Assembly: GCF_028743515.2 (NCBI RefSeq)
Contig: NZ_CP117969.2
Coordinates: forward strand, 2,513,501-2,577,500
DNA length: 64,000 nt
Direction of reading: 5' to 3'
Source: Imtechella halotolerans
Lineage (GTDB): Bacteria > Bacteroidota > Bacteroidia > Flavobacteriales > Flavobacteriaceae
Under the pieces are notes generated by a model. That model was not told where the DNA came from. It worked only from the letters and a program-made list of their open reading frames with translations, and did not search any database. This document shows positions 47,268 to 56,692 of this stretch, piece after piece. A program made the translations under genes and the position numbers. Each line of letters begins with the position of its first letter. Positions within the stretch are counted from its first letter, which is position 1.

Positions 47268-48734
47268 ATGAAAAATATTCGAAATATTACTTTTAGTATC
47301 CTGGGCCTATTTGCTATTTCGGCCTGTAGTTCGGATTGGCTAGATGAAACATCTACGTTACAAATTCGAGCTGAAAAACAATTTCAAACTGAAGAAGGAT
47401 TTAAAGACGCCCTAATTGGAGTTTATATCTCAATGACTAGACCAGAAATGTACAGCAAGGACATGACCTGGTATTTAGTAGATTTATTAAGCCGGCAATA
47501 TGCGGATTTGCCTCCTTTGGCTAGATATGAAAATATACAGCAGTTTAATTATGCTACGTCAAGGTCAACAGGTCAAATTGATAACATTTGGCAAAAATCA
47601 TATAATACCATTGCTAATATTAATAGTGCATTGTATTATATCGATAAGAATAAAGAGGTGCTTGATCCACTTAATTACAGTTTGATTAAAGGAGAATTGT
47701 TAGGGTTAAGAGCTTTTATCCATTTTGATTTATTGCGTTTGTTTGGTTTAGGAAATTTAACTCAGCGAAATTTAAATTCTGAGTTTACAATTCCCTACGT
47801 TACTAGTAATAGTAAAGAAATCACTCCAAGTCGCCCTTATGGTGAAACATTTACATTGTTACAAAATGATCTAAATCAGGCGGCTGAACTGCTTAAGAAA
47901 GATCCCATTTATATTCACAATACTAATAGTAGTGAACATTTTTCAGAAGTAAACCGAGAAGGTTTTTATGATGATAGAGAACAGCGAATGAACTATTATG
48001 CAGTTCGGGCATTACAAGCTAGAAGTTTATTATGGATGGGGAATGATCAAGAAATTGATCAGGCGAAAATTGCAGCATTAGAGGTAATTGAAGAAGCGCC
48101 ATTTCAGCTAATCACTTCAGAAAATTATTTGGTAAGCAATGATCCAATACTTTATCCGGAGGTGCTTTTTACCTTAAATGTAAATGGATTAGCTAATCTG
48201 AGCAACCCTTTGTTAAATGCTAATTCAGAGACTAATTATGATGCAGTGTTTATTAGTGAAACGGATGCCTCTGAAATTTACGAAACACAAAATGTTAATG
48301 TGGGTATTGCGGATGTTCGGTATAATACAATGTTGACAAGTCAGACAAGAGGGTTGGTGAGCATTAAACTATTACAACGAAATGTAACGATGCATCCGAA
48401 TCAAGTTCCTTTAATGAAATTAGCTGAAATGTATTACATAATGGCTGAATACTTCATTGGTGAACAAGACACGGCACAGGCTGTTTTTTATTTAAATAAG
48501 GTTAGAAGTAGTCGCGGAATTCTTGATGAACTCCCAATTACATTAACTCCAGAACAGCTTGATGAAGAATTGCAAAAGGAATATCGAAAGGAATTTATTA
48601 GTGAAGGCCAACTCTTCTTTTTTTATAAAAGATTAGGCAAAACAACCATTCCTGGGGTACCGACAACGGTTGAGGTTAATGACAATATTTATGTATTGCC
48701 CCTGCCAGATAATGAATTAGAGTTTGGAAGTTAA
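47268..48734 (+). CDS. SusD/RagB family surface lipoprotein
   Basis: The 488-residue product is a lipoprotein (FAISAC, Cys20). SusD/RagB features include the helical TPR-like start (EEGFKDALIGVYISM), ELLGLRAFIHFDLLRLFG, and the C-terminal EFISEGQLFFFYKRLG. SusD proteins close over the SusC barrel from outside and bind the nutrient. No carbohydrate-specific feature was seen. The gene is in an operon with the transporter and two further lipoproteins. Confidence 0.95.
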   Translation: MKNIRNITFSILGLFAISACSSDWLDETSTLQIRAEKQFQTEEGFKDALIGVYISMTRPEMYSKDMTWYLVDLLSRQYADLPPLARYENIQQFNYATSRSTGQIDNIWQKSYNTIANINSALYYIDKNKEVLDPLNYSLIKGELLGLRAFIHFDLLRLFGLGNLTQRNLNSEFTIPYVTSNSKEITPSRPYGETFTLLQNDLNQAAELLKKDPIYIHNTNSSEHFSEVNREGFYDDREQRMNYYAVRALQARSLLWMGNDQEIDQAKIAALEVIEEAPFQLITSENYLVSNDPILYPEVLFTLNVNGLANLSNPLLNANSETNYDAVFISETDASEIYETQNVNVGIADVRYNTMLTSQTRGLVSIKLLQRNVTMHPNQVPLMKLAEMYYIMAEYFIGEQDTAQAVFYLNKVRSSRGILDELPITLTPEQLDEELQKEYRKEFISEGQLFFFYKRLGKTTIPGVPTTVEVNDNIYVLPLPDNELEFGS

Positions 48735-48754
48735 TAACCATAAAAAAACTAAAA

Positions 48755-49483
48755 ATGAAAACAAATAATATAATTGTATATCTATTATGTTGCTTATTAT
48801 GGTTTAGTTCTTGTCATAAGGATGAGTTAACCAGTTTTAAGTCTAATGATGCCATAAATTTTACAAGCGAGAATTTTACGTACTCTTTTTTAGGAAATAA
48901 TACAGGGGAGTATATTCAGGAGATTCCAGTAAGAGTAATAGGGAATGCTAAGGATTATGATCGTTATTTTCAAATTGAAGTTTTAAATGATTCATTAACT
49001 ACTGCTTCTAATAATCAATATGATGTATTAGAAGGAATTGTAAAAGCAGGAGAATTCAAAGGGAAACTTTATGTTAAAATATTTAACTCAGATGAATTAA
49101 ATGAAGAATCTGTAGGTATTCATATGAAAATTTCTAATTCGGATGATTTTACTAAGGGAAATATTGAATCGTCGTATTTCAATCTAGTATGGACTAATAA
49201 GGTAGTTGTTCCTAATTGGCGATATTATTCTTTTTTCTTTACAAGGGTTGCCAGCACTTCAGCTTATAGGGCTGTGGTGGCTTCAACGGGATTAACAACA
49301 TTCACATTACAAGACTACAGAGCGTTGGGTCCAACAGGTGCTCAGGCTCTCGGGACCCAATTTGGAGATTATGTAAAGCAATGGAACTTAGATAATCCAG
49401 ACAATCCTTTAAGGCATGATGACGGTACTCAGGCGGGAGAACTCATTGAGCCCTTATATTACACTAAATCACTTTTTGATTAA
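48755..49483 (+). CDS. DUF4843 domain lipoprotein
   Basis: The 242-residue product has a lipoprotein signal (WFSSC, Cys20). The following domain (NYSF-like FTYSFLGNNTGEYIQEIPVRVIG, then LEGIVKAGEFKGKLYVKI) fits DUF4843, a family found next to SusC/SusD genes, probably a surface accessory. The C-terminal half (YYSFFFTRVAS) is less conserved. It lies 20 bases after susD. Its role in ligand binding is inferred only from position. Confidence 0.8.
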   Translation: MKTNNIIVYLLCCLLWFSSCHKDELTSFKSNDAINFTSENFTYSFLGNNTGEYIQEIPVRVIGNAKDYDRYFQIEVLNDSLTTASNNQYDVLEGIVKAGEFKGKLYVKIFNSDELNEESVGIHMKISNSDDFTKGNIESSYFNLVWTNKVVVPNWRYYSFFFTRVASTSAYRAVVASTGLTTFTLQDYRALGPTGAQALGTQFGDYVKQWNLDNPDNPLRHDDGTQAGELIEPLYYTKSLFD

Positions 49484-49533
49484 GGTTATACCAGCCTAGC
49501 AGTATATTTTTTAACCATGACAAAACATTTAAT

Positions 49534-51078
49534 ATGAAAGACATAATAAAATATTTTGTGGTATTTGTTGTTGTCGCAGGAATTTTTCAATCTTGCTATA
49601 GCGATAGAAGCACATTAGACTTAAATCCAATATCAGGAGTCAATATTGATACTACTGATATGGTAAATTTTTCAGTTTATCAATTTGATTTTTTAAAGGT
49701 CATTCCTAAGTTACAGATGGGTTCATTAAAGGACACTGATTTAATTTATGAGTGGAAGATTAATTTAGTGCCTGATGATACACTATATCAAATAATTTCA
49801 AATGACAGAAATTTAGATTATGAGGTAAAGTTTAAACCTAATACTTCGGGAAAAACACATCAACTCTATTATACCGTTACTGATAAAAATACAGGTCTTG
49901 ACTATATTATGACTTGGCCAGTAACTGTACTGAATAATATAGGTGAAGGATTAATTATTGCTGAAACTTACGATGGAAATTCAACAGAGATAAGTCATAT
50001 TATGAGCCCTGAAGTTACCACAGGTTTCAATGATGTTAGTGTGAAGTATGAAGTATTCTCATCTCTTAATAATGGAATCAGAATAGATGGTCTTATTAAG
50101 GATATGAGGTTTACAAAAATCTATGGTGTTGATGCCCTATTGGGAATAACGGATACTGATATTTACAGAATTAACACTATCGATTATACTTTGGGTGGAA
50201 AAAATAATGATTTATTTTTCACCTCTAAGGCAACGTATCTTCCACAATCCTTGGGAGGTGTAAGGCAAAATGATTTATTGATTGAAGGGGGTAAACTAAC
50301 AGCAACATTTTTGGGAGCTTCAACTAAATTTGGGCTTCCTTTCGACTCACAATTTACGGTCCCTACTTATGTGGCTTCTAATCCATTTACGTATAATCCC
50401 CTACCAATTATTTTAAGTTTTTACGATGAAGTAAACGGTCATTTTGTTTATCAGCCTTCGTTTAATTCTTGGGGAGACAGAAATATGTATGTAACTCCAT
50501 CAGTGATAGACGGACCTTTTAATCCTTCTGAATTGCCAAACAAAATTAACCTGGCTGCCAGTGTAAGTACAGAAGGAGAGTTTCGACATTTGTTAAAGGA
50601 TCAAAATTCGAGTGCAGTTGAAATTTTTATTTTGGATTCAGGGCAAGACAACTATCCAACTGTAATTGCTCCTGCGCCTAAATCCGTATATGATATTTCG
50701 AATGCTCCTGACATTCAAAATGCTAGTCATTTTGTTTTTCTTGACAACCAGCGTATAATGTATTATGCTTCTGGTAGCAAAATTTATGCTGTTCTTTATG
50801 CTGGTACTACTCCAGTTATAGAACATAGATATACAATTCCTGATGGGGCTGAAATAACAACAATGCAGGTATTCCAACAGGCGGATTATCCATACAAAAG
50901 TGATCCAAATCAATACTTGGCCAGTAATAATAAACAATTAATAGTTTCTACATATGGATCAGAAGGAACTGTTTATTTACTTCCTTTTGTTAATGTTGGT
51001 ATAGGTAATATAGATCAAGCAAACATTAGAAAGTTTACTGGATTTGGACGTATTTCAGCCATAACCACCCAGTTATAA
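49534..51078 (+). CDS. PKD-like family lipoprotein
   Basis: The 514-residue product has a lipoprotein signal (GIFQSC, Cys21). Near residues 60-130 there is a PKD-like beta-sandwich (DLIYEWKINLVPDD, then HQLYYTVTDKNTGLDY). The rest is beta-rich, with several aromatic repeats that could form a propeller-like fold. Such lipoproteins accompany SusC/SusD/DUF4843 genes in Bacteroidota loci. The specificity is unknown. It is followed 57 bases later by the ABC transporter genes. Confidence 0.8.
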   Translation: MKDIIKYFVVFVVVAGIFQSCYSDRSTLDLNPISGVNIDTTDMVNFSVYQFDFLKVIPKLQMGSLKDTDLIYEWKINLVPDDTLYQIISNDRNLDYEVKFKPNTSGKTHQLYYTVTDKNTGLDYIMTWPVTVLNNIGEGLIIAETYDGNSTEISHIMSPEVTTGFNDVSVKYEVFSSLNNGIRIDGLIKDMRFTKIYGVDALLGITDTDIYRINTIDYTLGGKNNDLFFTSKATYLPQSLGGVRQNDLLIEGGKLTATFLGASTKFGLPFDSQFTVPTYVASNPFTYNPLPIILSFYDEVNGHFVYQPSFNSWGDRNMYVTPSVIDGPFNPSELPNKINLAASVSTEGEFRHLLKDQNSSAVEIFILDSGQDNYPTVIAPAPKSVYDISNAPDIQNASHFVFLDNQRIMYYASGSKIYAVLYAGTTPVIEHRYTIPDGAEITTMQVFQQADYPYKSDPNQYLASNNKQLIVSTYGSEGTVYLLPFVNVGIGNIDQANIRKFTGFGRISAITTQL

Positions 51079-51135
51079 TTTATTTTTTCAAATAAAGGGT
51101 TTTGAGTCAAGATCCCTTTATTTGGAGAATATCTT

Positions 51136-53445
51136 ATGAATAAGATGTTTGAATTATCTAATCTTAAAAAATCAATGAATACATATTTACGTATAGCAAG
51201 GCTTGAATTAAATGTCTTGTTCTTTTCTCCTATTGCATGGATTATATTAATAATATTTGCTGTACAAATTGGGGTAACTTTTAGTGATATTTTAGAAGCC
51301 CGAGAAGCAAGTCAACAATTAGGAAATCAATTTAAAGGACTTACAATGAGTGTTTTTGGAGGGCCAGATGGTTTCTTTGCATCCCTTCAGAATAAGTTGT
51401 ATCTCTATATCCCTCTATTAACTATGGGGTTAATGAGTAGAGAGTTGAGCAGTGGTTCTATAAAGCTCCTCCAATCTTCACCAATTACCAATTCACAAAT
51501 AGTTTTAGGAAAATTTCTTGCTATGGTTGTTTATGGGTTTTTATTGATGATTTTGACTCTAATTGTTATTGTAGTTTCTTTTTATTCTATTGAATATATA
51601 GATGTTAAGTATTTGTTGGGTGGGGTATTTGGGCTATTTATTCTGATTTGTGCTTATGCTTCAATTGGACTATTAATGTCATCACTTACGTCTTATCAGG
51701 TCGTAGCAGCAATAAGTACATTAGCAGTATTAGCAACTCTCAGTTATATTGGAACAGTAGGGCAGAGCATAGAATGGGTAAGGGACATTACATATTGGAT
51801 TTCGATAGAGGGAAGGGCTGATAATTTTTTAAATGGCTTAATAAGCAGTAAAGATGTTATCTACTTTATTTTAGTAATTGTACTCTTTCTTTCACTTACA
51901 GTGATGCGTTTAAATAGTGGTCGTAAAACATACGCAACTGGAATCAATGCAGTGAGGTACGTAGGCCTAATTTTAGGAGTATTGTTGATTGGGTATATCA
52001 GTTCTTTGCCCAAATTAAATCATTACCTAGATACCACTCGTTTTAAAGAGAAGACGCTAACAGATCAGAGTATTGCTCTTATAGATTCTCTGGAGGAACC
52101 ATTGGAGGTTACTTCATATGTAAATGTTTTAAATTACTTTGCTCATCTAGGAGCTCCTAAGTTCAGAATTTTTGACTTAAAGCAATTTGAACAATATACC
52201 CGTTACATGCCCGAAATGAAAATGAAATATGTGGCATATTATGATTCTACGTTTACTTCAAGAGATAATTCAAATGAAACGTTAAAGGAAAAAGCTGAAA
52301 AGTATGCTACGGCTTATGGGTACGACTTTGTAGAAATTTTATCTCCAGATGAAATTAGAAATGAAATTAATCTAAAACCAGAGGGAAATGTTTTTGTCAG
52401 AAAAGTATCCTATAAGGACAAGAGTACATTTTTACGTATGTATCTTGATATGTATGTTTATCCTCATGAGGCTGAAATATCTGCTGCAATTAAACGATTG
52501 CTATATACTCCAACAGTTTTAGGTTTTTTATCTAATAATGATGAAAGGCGAATAGATTTAGTTGGGGATAAGCACTACGAATCAGCTGTCAATGCAATTA
52601 ATTCACGAGGTTCCTTAGTCAATAAGGGATTTACTGTAAAGTCAATTAATCAGGTTTCGCAAATTTCTAAAGATCCCGAGCTAACTGTTTTGGTTATTGC
52701 AGACCCTATTACCCCATTTACCTCAGATGAACTTCAAGATATAAAAAAATTTATTAGTACGGGAGGGAACATATTTATTGCTGGAGAACCGTCAAAGCAA
52801 GAGTTGTTAAATCCAATTTTAAAGGAGATTGGTATTTCATTTGCTCCAGGTACTTTATTACAACAAACGGATGACTTTGAATTGGATTTAATCCAATCCA
52901 GTTTAAGTAAAGAGGCTTCCTTTCTGAATTTGCCTTTTAAAAATGAAGATGTTGTTGCCCTATCTGGGGCCGTAGGAATTCGAACTGATTCTGTTGTTCC
53001 AGGTTTTAAACTTACCGAGCTTCTTACTACGAACTCCCATGAAGTATGGAGAGAAACCAATTTGTTTAACCTAGAAGAGGATTCTTTGTTTTTAGATAAA
53101 AGTGTACAAAGGAGTAATGAACTACCTGTTGGGGTTGCTTTAGAAAGAAATGTGGATGGAAAGAATCAAAGAATTGTAGTTATGGGAGATGCAGATTTCA
53201 TGAGCAACGCTGAACTTAGGAGGTTTAATATTCAAACTAAAAATTATGATTGCATAATGAAGATTTTTCAATGGTTAAGTAATGGGCAATTCCCTATTGA
53301 TGTTTCTCGTCCCTCTCCAATTGATAACACCATTTTAGTCTCCCAAAAACAGATAGGTTGGATCAGCAAATTATTGATTCTAATTATCCCTTTAAGCATT
53401 GGGATTTTAGGAGGTGTAACTTTATTAAGAAGAAAACAAAAATAA
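51136..53445 (+). CDS. ABC-2 type permease fused to GldG-like auxiliary domain (first copy)
   Basis: The 769-residue product begins with an ABC-2 permease (about residues 15-270, six helices, including LEARE-rich loop and GLMSRELSSGSIKLLQSSP). One more helix follows at about 280-295, then a large extracytoplasmic ABC_transp_aux (GldG-like) domain (about 310-720, VLVIADPITPFTSDEL, GGNIFIAGEPS and VVMGDADFMSNAELRRF) and a final helix at about 740-760. In F. johnsoniae gliding, GldF and GldG are separate proteins; here they are one. An in-frame ATG at 51175 (MNTYLRIARLEL) aligns better with the paralogue start. The partner ATPase gene follows 20 bases downstream. Confidence 0.9.
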   Translation: MNKMFELSNLKKSMNTYLRIARLELNVLFFSPIAWIILIIFAVQIGVTFSDILEAREASQQLGNQFKGLTMSVFGGPDGFFASLQNKLYLYIPLLTMGLMSRELSSGSIKLLQSSPITNSQIVLGKFLAMVVYGFLLMILTLIVIVVSFYSIEYIDVKYLLGGVFGLFILICAYASIGLLMSSLTSYQVVAAISTLAVLATLSYIGTVGQSIEWVRDITYWISIEGRADNFLNGLISSKDVIYFILVIVLFLSLTVMRLNSGRKTYATGINAVRYVGLILGVLLIGYISSLPKLNHYLDTTRFKEKTLTDQSIALIDSLEEPLEVTSYVNVLNYFAHLGAPKFRIFDLKQFEQYTRYMPEMKMKYVAYYDSTFTSRDNSNETLKEKAEKYATAYGYDFVEILSPDEIRNEINLKPEGNVFVRKVSYKDKSTFLRMYLDMYVYPHEAEISAAIKRLLYTPTVLGFLSNNDERRIDLVGDKHYESAVNAINSRGSLVNKGFTVKSINQVSQISKDPELTVLVIADPITPFTSDELQDIKKFISTGGNIFIAGEPSKQELLNPILKEIGISFAPGTLLQQTDDFELDLIQSSLSKEASFLNLPFKNEDVVALSGAVGIRTDSVVPGFKLTELLTTNSHEVWRETNLFNLEEDSLFLDKSVQRSNELPVGVALERNVDGKNQRIVVMGDADFMSNAELRRFNIQTKNYDCIMKIFQWLSNGQFPIDVSRPSPIDNTILVSQKQIGWISKLLILIIPLSIGILGGVTLLRRKQK

Positions 53446-53465
53446 CATAATACAAAAGATTTAAC

Positions 53466-54428
53466 ATGCAAGATTTTATTGCTAACATAGATAACTTATC
53501 CCATAAATACAGTAAGGATTGGGCTATTAGAAACATATCTTTTAATATAGCAAAAAAAGGTATTCTCGGTCTTTTGGGATCCAATGGAGCCGGAAAATCA
53601 ACTACTATGAACATCCTTTGTGGGGTAATTAATCAAACAGATGGGAGTGCGTATATTGATGGTATTAATGTGAGAGAAAATCCAGTTGAAGCCAAAAAAC
53701 TAATAGGTTTTTTACCTCAAAAGGCTCCGTTACACCTTGAACTTACAGTTGATGAATATCTTATTCATTGTGCACATTTACGTTCAATACCTTCAAAGAA
53801 AGTTACAGAAGCGCTTGAGATAGCTAAGCAAAAATGTGGAATATCTCATTTCAGTAAACGTGTATTGAAAAATTTATCAGGAGGATATCAGCAAAGAGTT
53901 GGGTTGGCACAGGCTATAATACATAATCCAAAGTTGGTGGTTCTGGATGAGCCTACTAATGGATTAGATCCAAATCAGATTATTGAGGTTAGAAAATTAA
54001 TTAAAGAAATAGCTAAGGACAGGGCTGTGATCCTTTCTACTCATATACTTTCTGAAGTTCAAGCAACTTGTGATGATATAGTTATGATTGAGCATGGACA
54101 AATTGTGTTTAAAGATACATTGCATGCATTTAATAATTACATAGAACCTAGTAGTTTGATTATGGAGTTTGAACTATTGCCCAATTTAGAACAAATTAGG
54201 GATGAGCATGGTGTTATAGATGTAGAAGTAGTACATCATAATAAGGTTAAAGTTGAGTTTCAACCAGAAACACAAATTACCAAAAAACTTATTCATGCAA
54301 GCGTGCAAAATGGATGGAGTTTACTTGAAATTTATTTAGAAAAAACTTCTTTAGATAGTGTTTTTGCTCAATTATCTAATAAAACAAAAGGAAATCAGGA
54401 ATCTTCAAATTATTTAAATACACCCTAA
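53466..54428 (+). CDS. ABC transporter ATP-binding protein (GldA-like)
   Basis: The 320-residue ATPase has Walker A GSNGAGKST (residues 38-46), a Q-loop LPQKAP, the signature LSGGYQQRV near 138-146, Walker B LVVLDEPTNGLDP and the H-loop STHILSE. The arrangement with ABC-2 permeases and the C-terminal extension are like GldA. It lies between the two permease-GldG fusions and is immediately followed by the second one (stop and start adjoin). One ATPase probably serves both permeases as a heteromeric transporter. Confidence 0.95.
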   Translation: MQDFIANIDNLSHKYSKDWAIRNISFNIAKKGILGLLGSNGAGKSTTMNILCGVINQTDGSAYIDGINVRENPVEAKKLIGFLPQKAPLHLELTVDEYLIHCAHLRSIPSKKVTEALEIAKQKCGISHFSKRVLKNLSGGYQQRVGLAQAIIHNPKLVVLDEPTNGLDPNQIIEVRKLIKEIAKDRAVILSTHILSEVQATCDDIVMIEHGQIVFKDTLHAFNNYIEPSSLIMEFELLPNLEQIRDEHGVIDVEVVHHNKVKVEFQPETQITKKLIHASVQNGWSLLEIYLEKTSLDSVFAQLSNKTKGNQESSNYLNTP

Positions 54429-56687
54429 ATGAAAAAGCTATTAAAAATTGCAAAATTGGAATTAGGGATTCTTTTCTTTTCTCCAATTGCTTGGTTAATA
54501 TTTATCATTTTTTTAGTGCAAACAGGGGTGACCTTTACAGAGCTTTTATACGCTCAAGAAACTCAACAACAATTAGGAAGACCAATAAGTGTGTTGACTA
54601 AGGTTTTGTTTGCCGGTGAAAAAGGGATATTAGCAGTAATTCAAAAGAATTTGTATTTATACATACCCTTGCTAAGTATGGGACTTTTTAGCCGAGAGCT
54701 TAGCAGTGGTTCATTTAAGTTATTATTGTCTTCACCTGTTACTGTTTTTCAGATTGTACTTGGAAAATACCTGTCATTAATGGTGTACTGCTTATTACTT
54801 GTTGTTGTGTTGAGTAGTTTCATAATCACAGGAATGTTCTCTATTGAAAACCTTGATATTCCATTTATCCTTGGTGGAATTTTGGGAATTTACCTGCTTA
54901 TGTGTGCGTATTCAGCCGTGGGATTGTTTATGTCCTCTCTAACCTCTTACCAGGTTGTGGCAGCCATGAGTACTCTCGCTATTTTAGCCTTGTTGAATTT
55001 CATTGGGCAAGTCGGGCAGTCCTATGATCTAATAAGAGATATTACTTATTGGTTTTCAATCTCGGGGCGAACAGATAATTTTATTAATGGATTATTATCA
55101 ACTAAAGACTTAATTTATTTTCTATTAGTAATTCTATTATTTTTAGGATTAACCATTCTGAGATTTAAAAATCAGAGACAGTCAAAATCAACTAATCGAA
55201 AGTCAATAGAGTATACTTCGTTGATTATTATTGTGGTTGCGCTTGGATATATTTCCTCCTTGCCATTATGGAATTTTTATCTGGACAGTACACGATTTAA
55301 TGATAGAACACTTACACAAAACTCGCAAGACTTAATTGCCAAAATCATTGAGCCTGTGGAAATCACAACTTATGTAAATGCAATACATAGTAGTGCAGGA
55401 TATGGATCTCCAAAGAATAGGATAAAGGATCTTAATAGTTTTGAGACCTACCGACGTTTTTTGCCTGATTTAAAAATGAACTATATTGTTTATTATGACA
55501 CCCTGGTTCAGTATAACGATACGACTAAAACGTTATCTGAACTGGTTAAAAAAGCAGTCTCAGTTCATAAATTTGACTTTGAAAAAATGCTAACTCCTAA
55601 ACAAATCAAGGAAAAGGTCAATTTAATTCCTGAACAAAATCGATTGGTGAGATTTGTAAAAATTGGTGATAGGCAAACGCCATTAAGAATGTTTGATGAT
55701 TTTATTGTGTATCCAAAGGAGGCTGAAATTACTACTGCGATAAAAAGAATAATGTATCAGCCTGTTACTGTGGCTGTATTGACAAATAACGGTGAAAGAC
55801 AGCTTAATTCTTATTCTGATGCCGATTATCAGGTGATTATGAATAGCACCAATACGAGGGGATCTTTAATAAATAGTGGATTTGAAGTATTAACCATTGA
55901 TGCCAGTTCTATTGAGACTAAAAATCCTGAAATAGTTATGATTTCAGATCCAAAAAATAAATATTCCGATATAGAAATTAATTCTATTAACTCCTATATC
56001 AAGGAGGGTGGTAATATTATTATTGCTGGAGAGCCTGGAAGATCTGCTTATTTAAATCCTATTCTAGAGACTATCGGAGTTTCTTTTGATTCCGGAAGTT
56101 TACTTCAGGAAACTGAAAATTATGAATTGGATTTAGTTCAAGCAAAGTTCACTTCGTCTTCTGAAAATATTGGTTTAAAATTCCACGATCAGGCTATTGT
56201 AGCATTTCCTAGTTCTATGCCTGTAATTGTAAAGGATACAATGGATTTTAATGTTATTCCAATTTTAAATACAGATCCTAGTGAATCCTGGGTTAAATAT
56301 GGTGAATTTGATCTAAAAACAGAAAAAATATCCTTTAATCCAAAGGAGGATAAATTGATTTTAGCCTCAGTTGCAATTGCTTTGGAAAGAAAAGTTCGGG
56401 ACAAACAGCAAAGGATAGTGATTATCGGTGATGCTGATTTTATGAGTAATGTTGAGATGAATCGAAACAGTCCGCAAACCGTTAATTCCTCATTCGCAAT
56501 TCGCCTTTTTAAATGGTTATCCAATGGAGAATACCCTGTAGATGTTTCAAGACCTAAGGCCATAGACAAGGTTATTAAATTGAATAGAAATCAAATACAA
56601 TGGATTAAAGCAAGTTATATGGCTTTCCTACCATTGTTAATTGGGAGTGTTGGCGCTGGATTTTTATTAAATAGAAAAAGAAAATAG
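54429..56687 (+). CDS. ABC-2 type permease fused to GldG-like auxiliary domain (second copy)
   Basis: The 752-residue product is a clear paralogue of the protein encoded at 51136-53445, with the same order of permease helices, GldG-like domain and last helix. Matching stretches are ELGILFFSPIAWLIF, SMGLFSRELSSGSFKLLLSSP, SSLTSYQVVAAMSTLA and GDADFMSNVEMNRN. The two copies differ throughout, so the duplication is old. Its start directly follows the ATPase stop. A heterodimer of the two copies with two ATPase subunits is the simplest model. Direction of transport is not clear from sequence. Confidence 0.9.
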   Translation: MKKLLKIAKLELGILFFSPIAWLIFIIFLVQTGVTFTELLYAQETQQQLGRPISVLTKVLFAGEKGILAVIQKNLYLYIPLLSMGLFSRELSSGSFKLLLSSPVTVFQIVLGKYLSLMVYCLLLVVVLSSFIITGMFSIENLDIPFILGGILGIYLLMCAYSAVGLFMSSLTSYQVVAAMSTLAILALLNFIGQVGQSYDLIRDITYWFSISGRTDNFINGLLSTKDLIYFLLVILLFLGLTILRFKNQRQSKSTNRKSIEYTSLIIIVVALGYISSLPLWNFYLDSTRFNDRTLTQNSQDLIAKIIEPVEITTYVNAIHSSAGYGSPKNRIKDLNSFETYRRFLPDLKMNYIVYYDTLVQYNDTTKTLSELVKKAVSVHKFDFEKMLTPKQIKEKVNLIPEQNRLVRFVKIGDRQTPLRMFDDFIVYPKEAEITTAIKRIMYQPVTVAVLTNNGERQLNSYSDADYQVIMNSTNTRGSLINSGFEVLTIDASSIETKNPEIVMISDPKNKYSDIEINSINSYIKEGGNIIIAGEPGRSAYLNPILETIGVSFDSGSLLQETENYELDLVQAKFTSSSENIGLKFHDQAIVAFPSSMPVIVKDTMDFNVIPILNTDPSESWVKYGEFDLKTEKISFNPKEDKLILASVAIALERKVRDKQQRIVIIGDADFMSNVEMNRNSPQTVNSSFAIRLFKWLSNGEYPVDVSRPKAIDKVIKLNRNQIQWIKASYMAFLPLLIGSVGAGFLLNRKRK

Positions 56688-56692
56688 TATAC

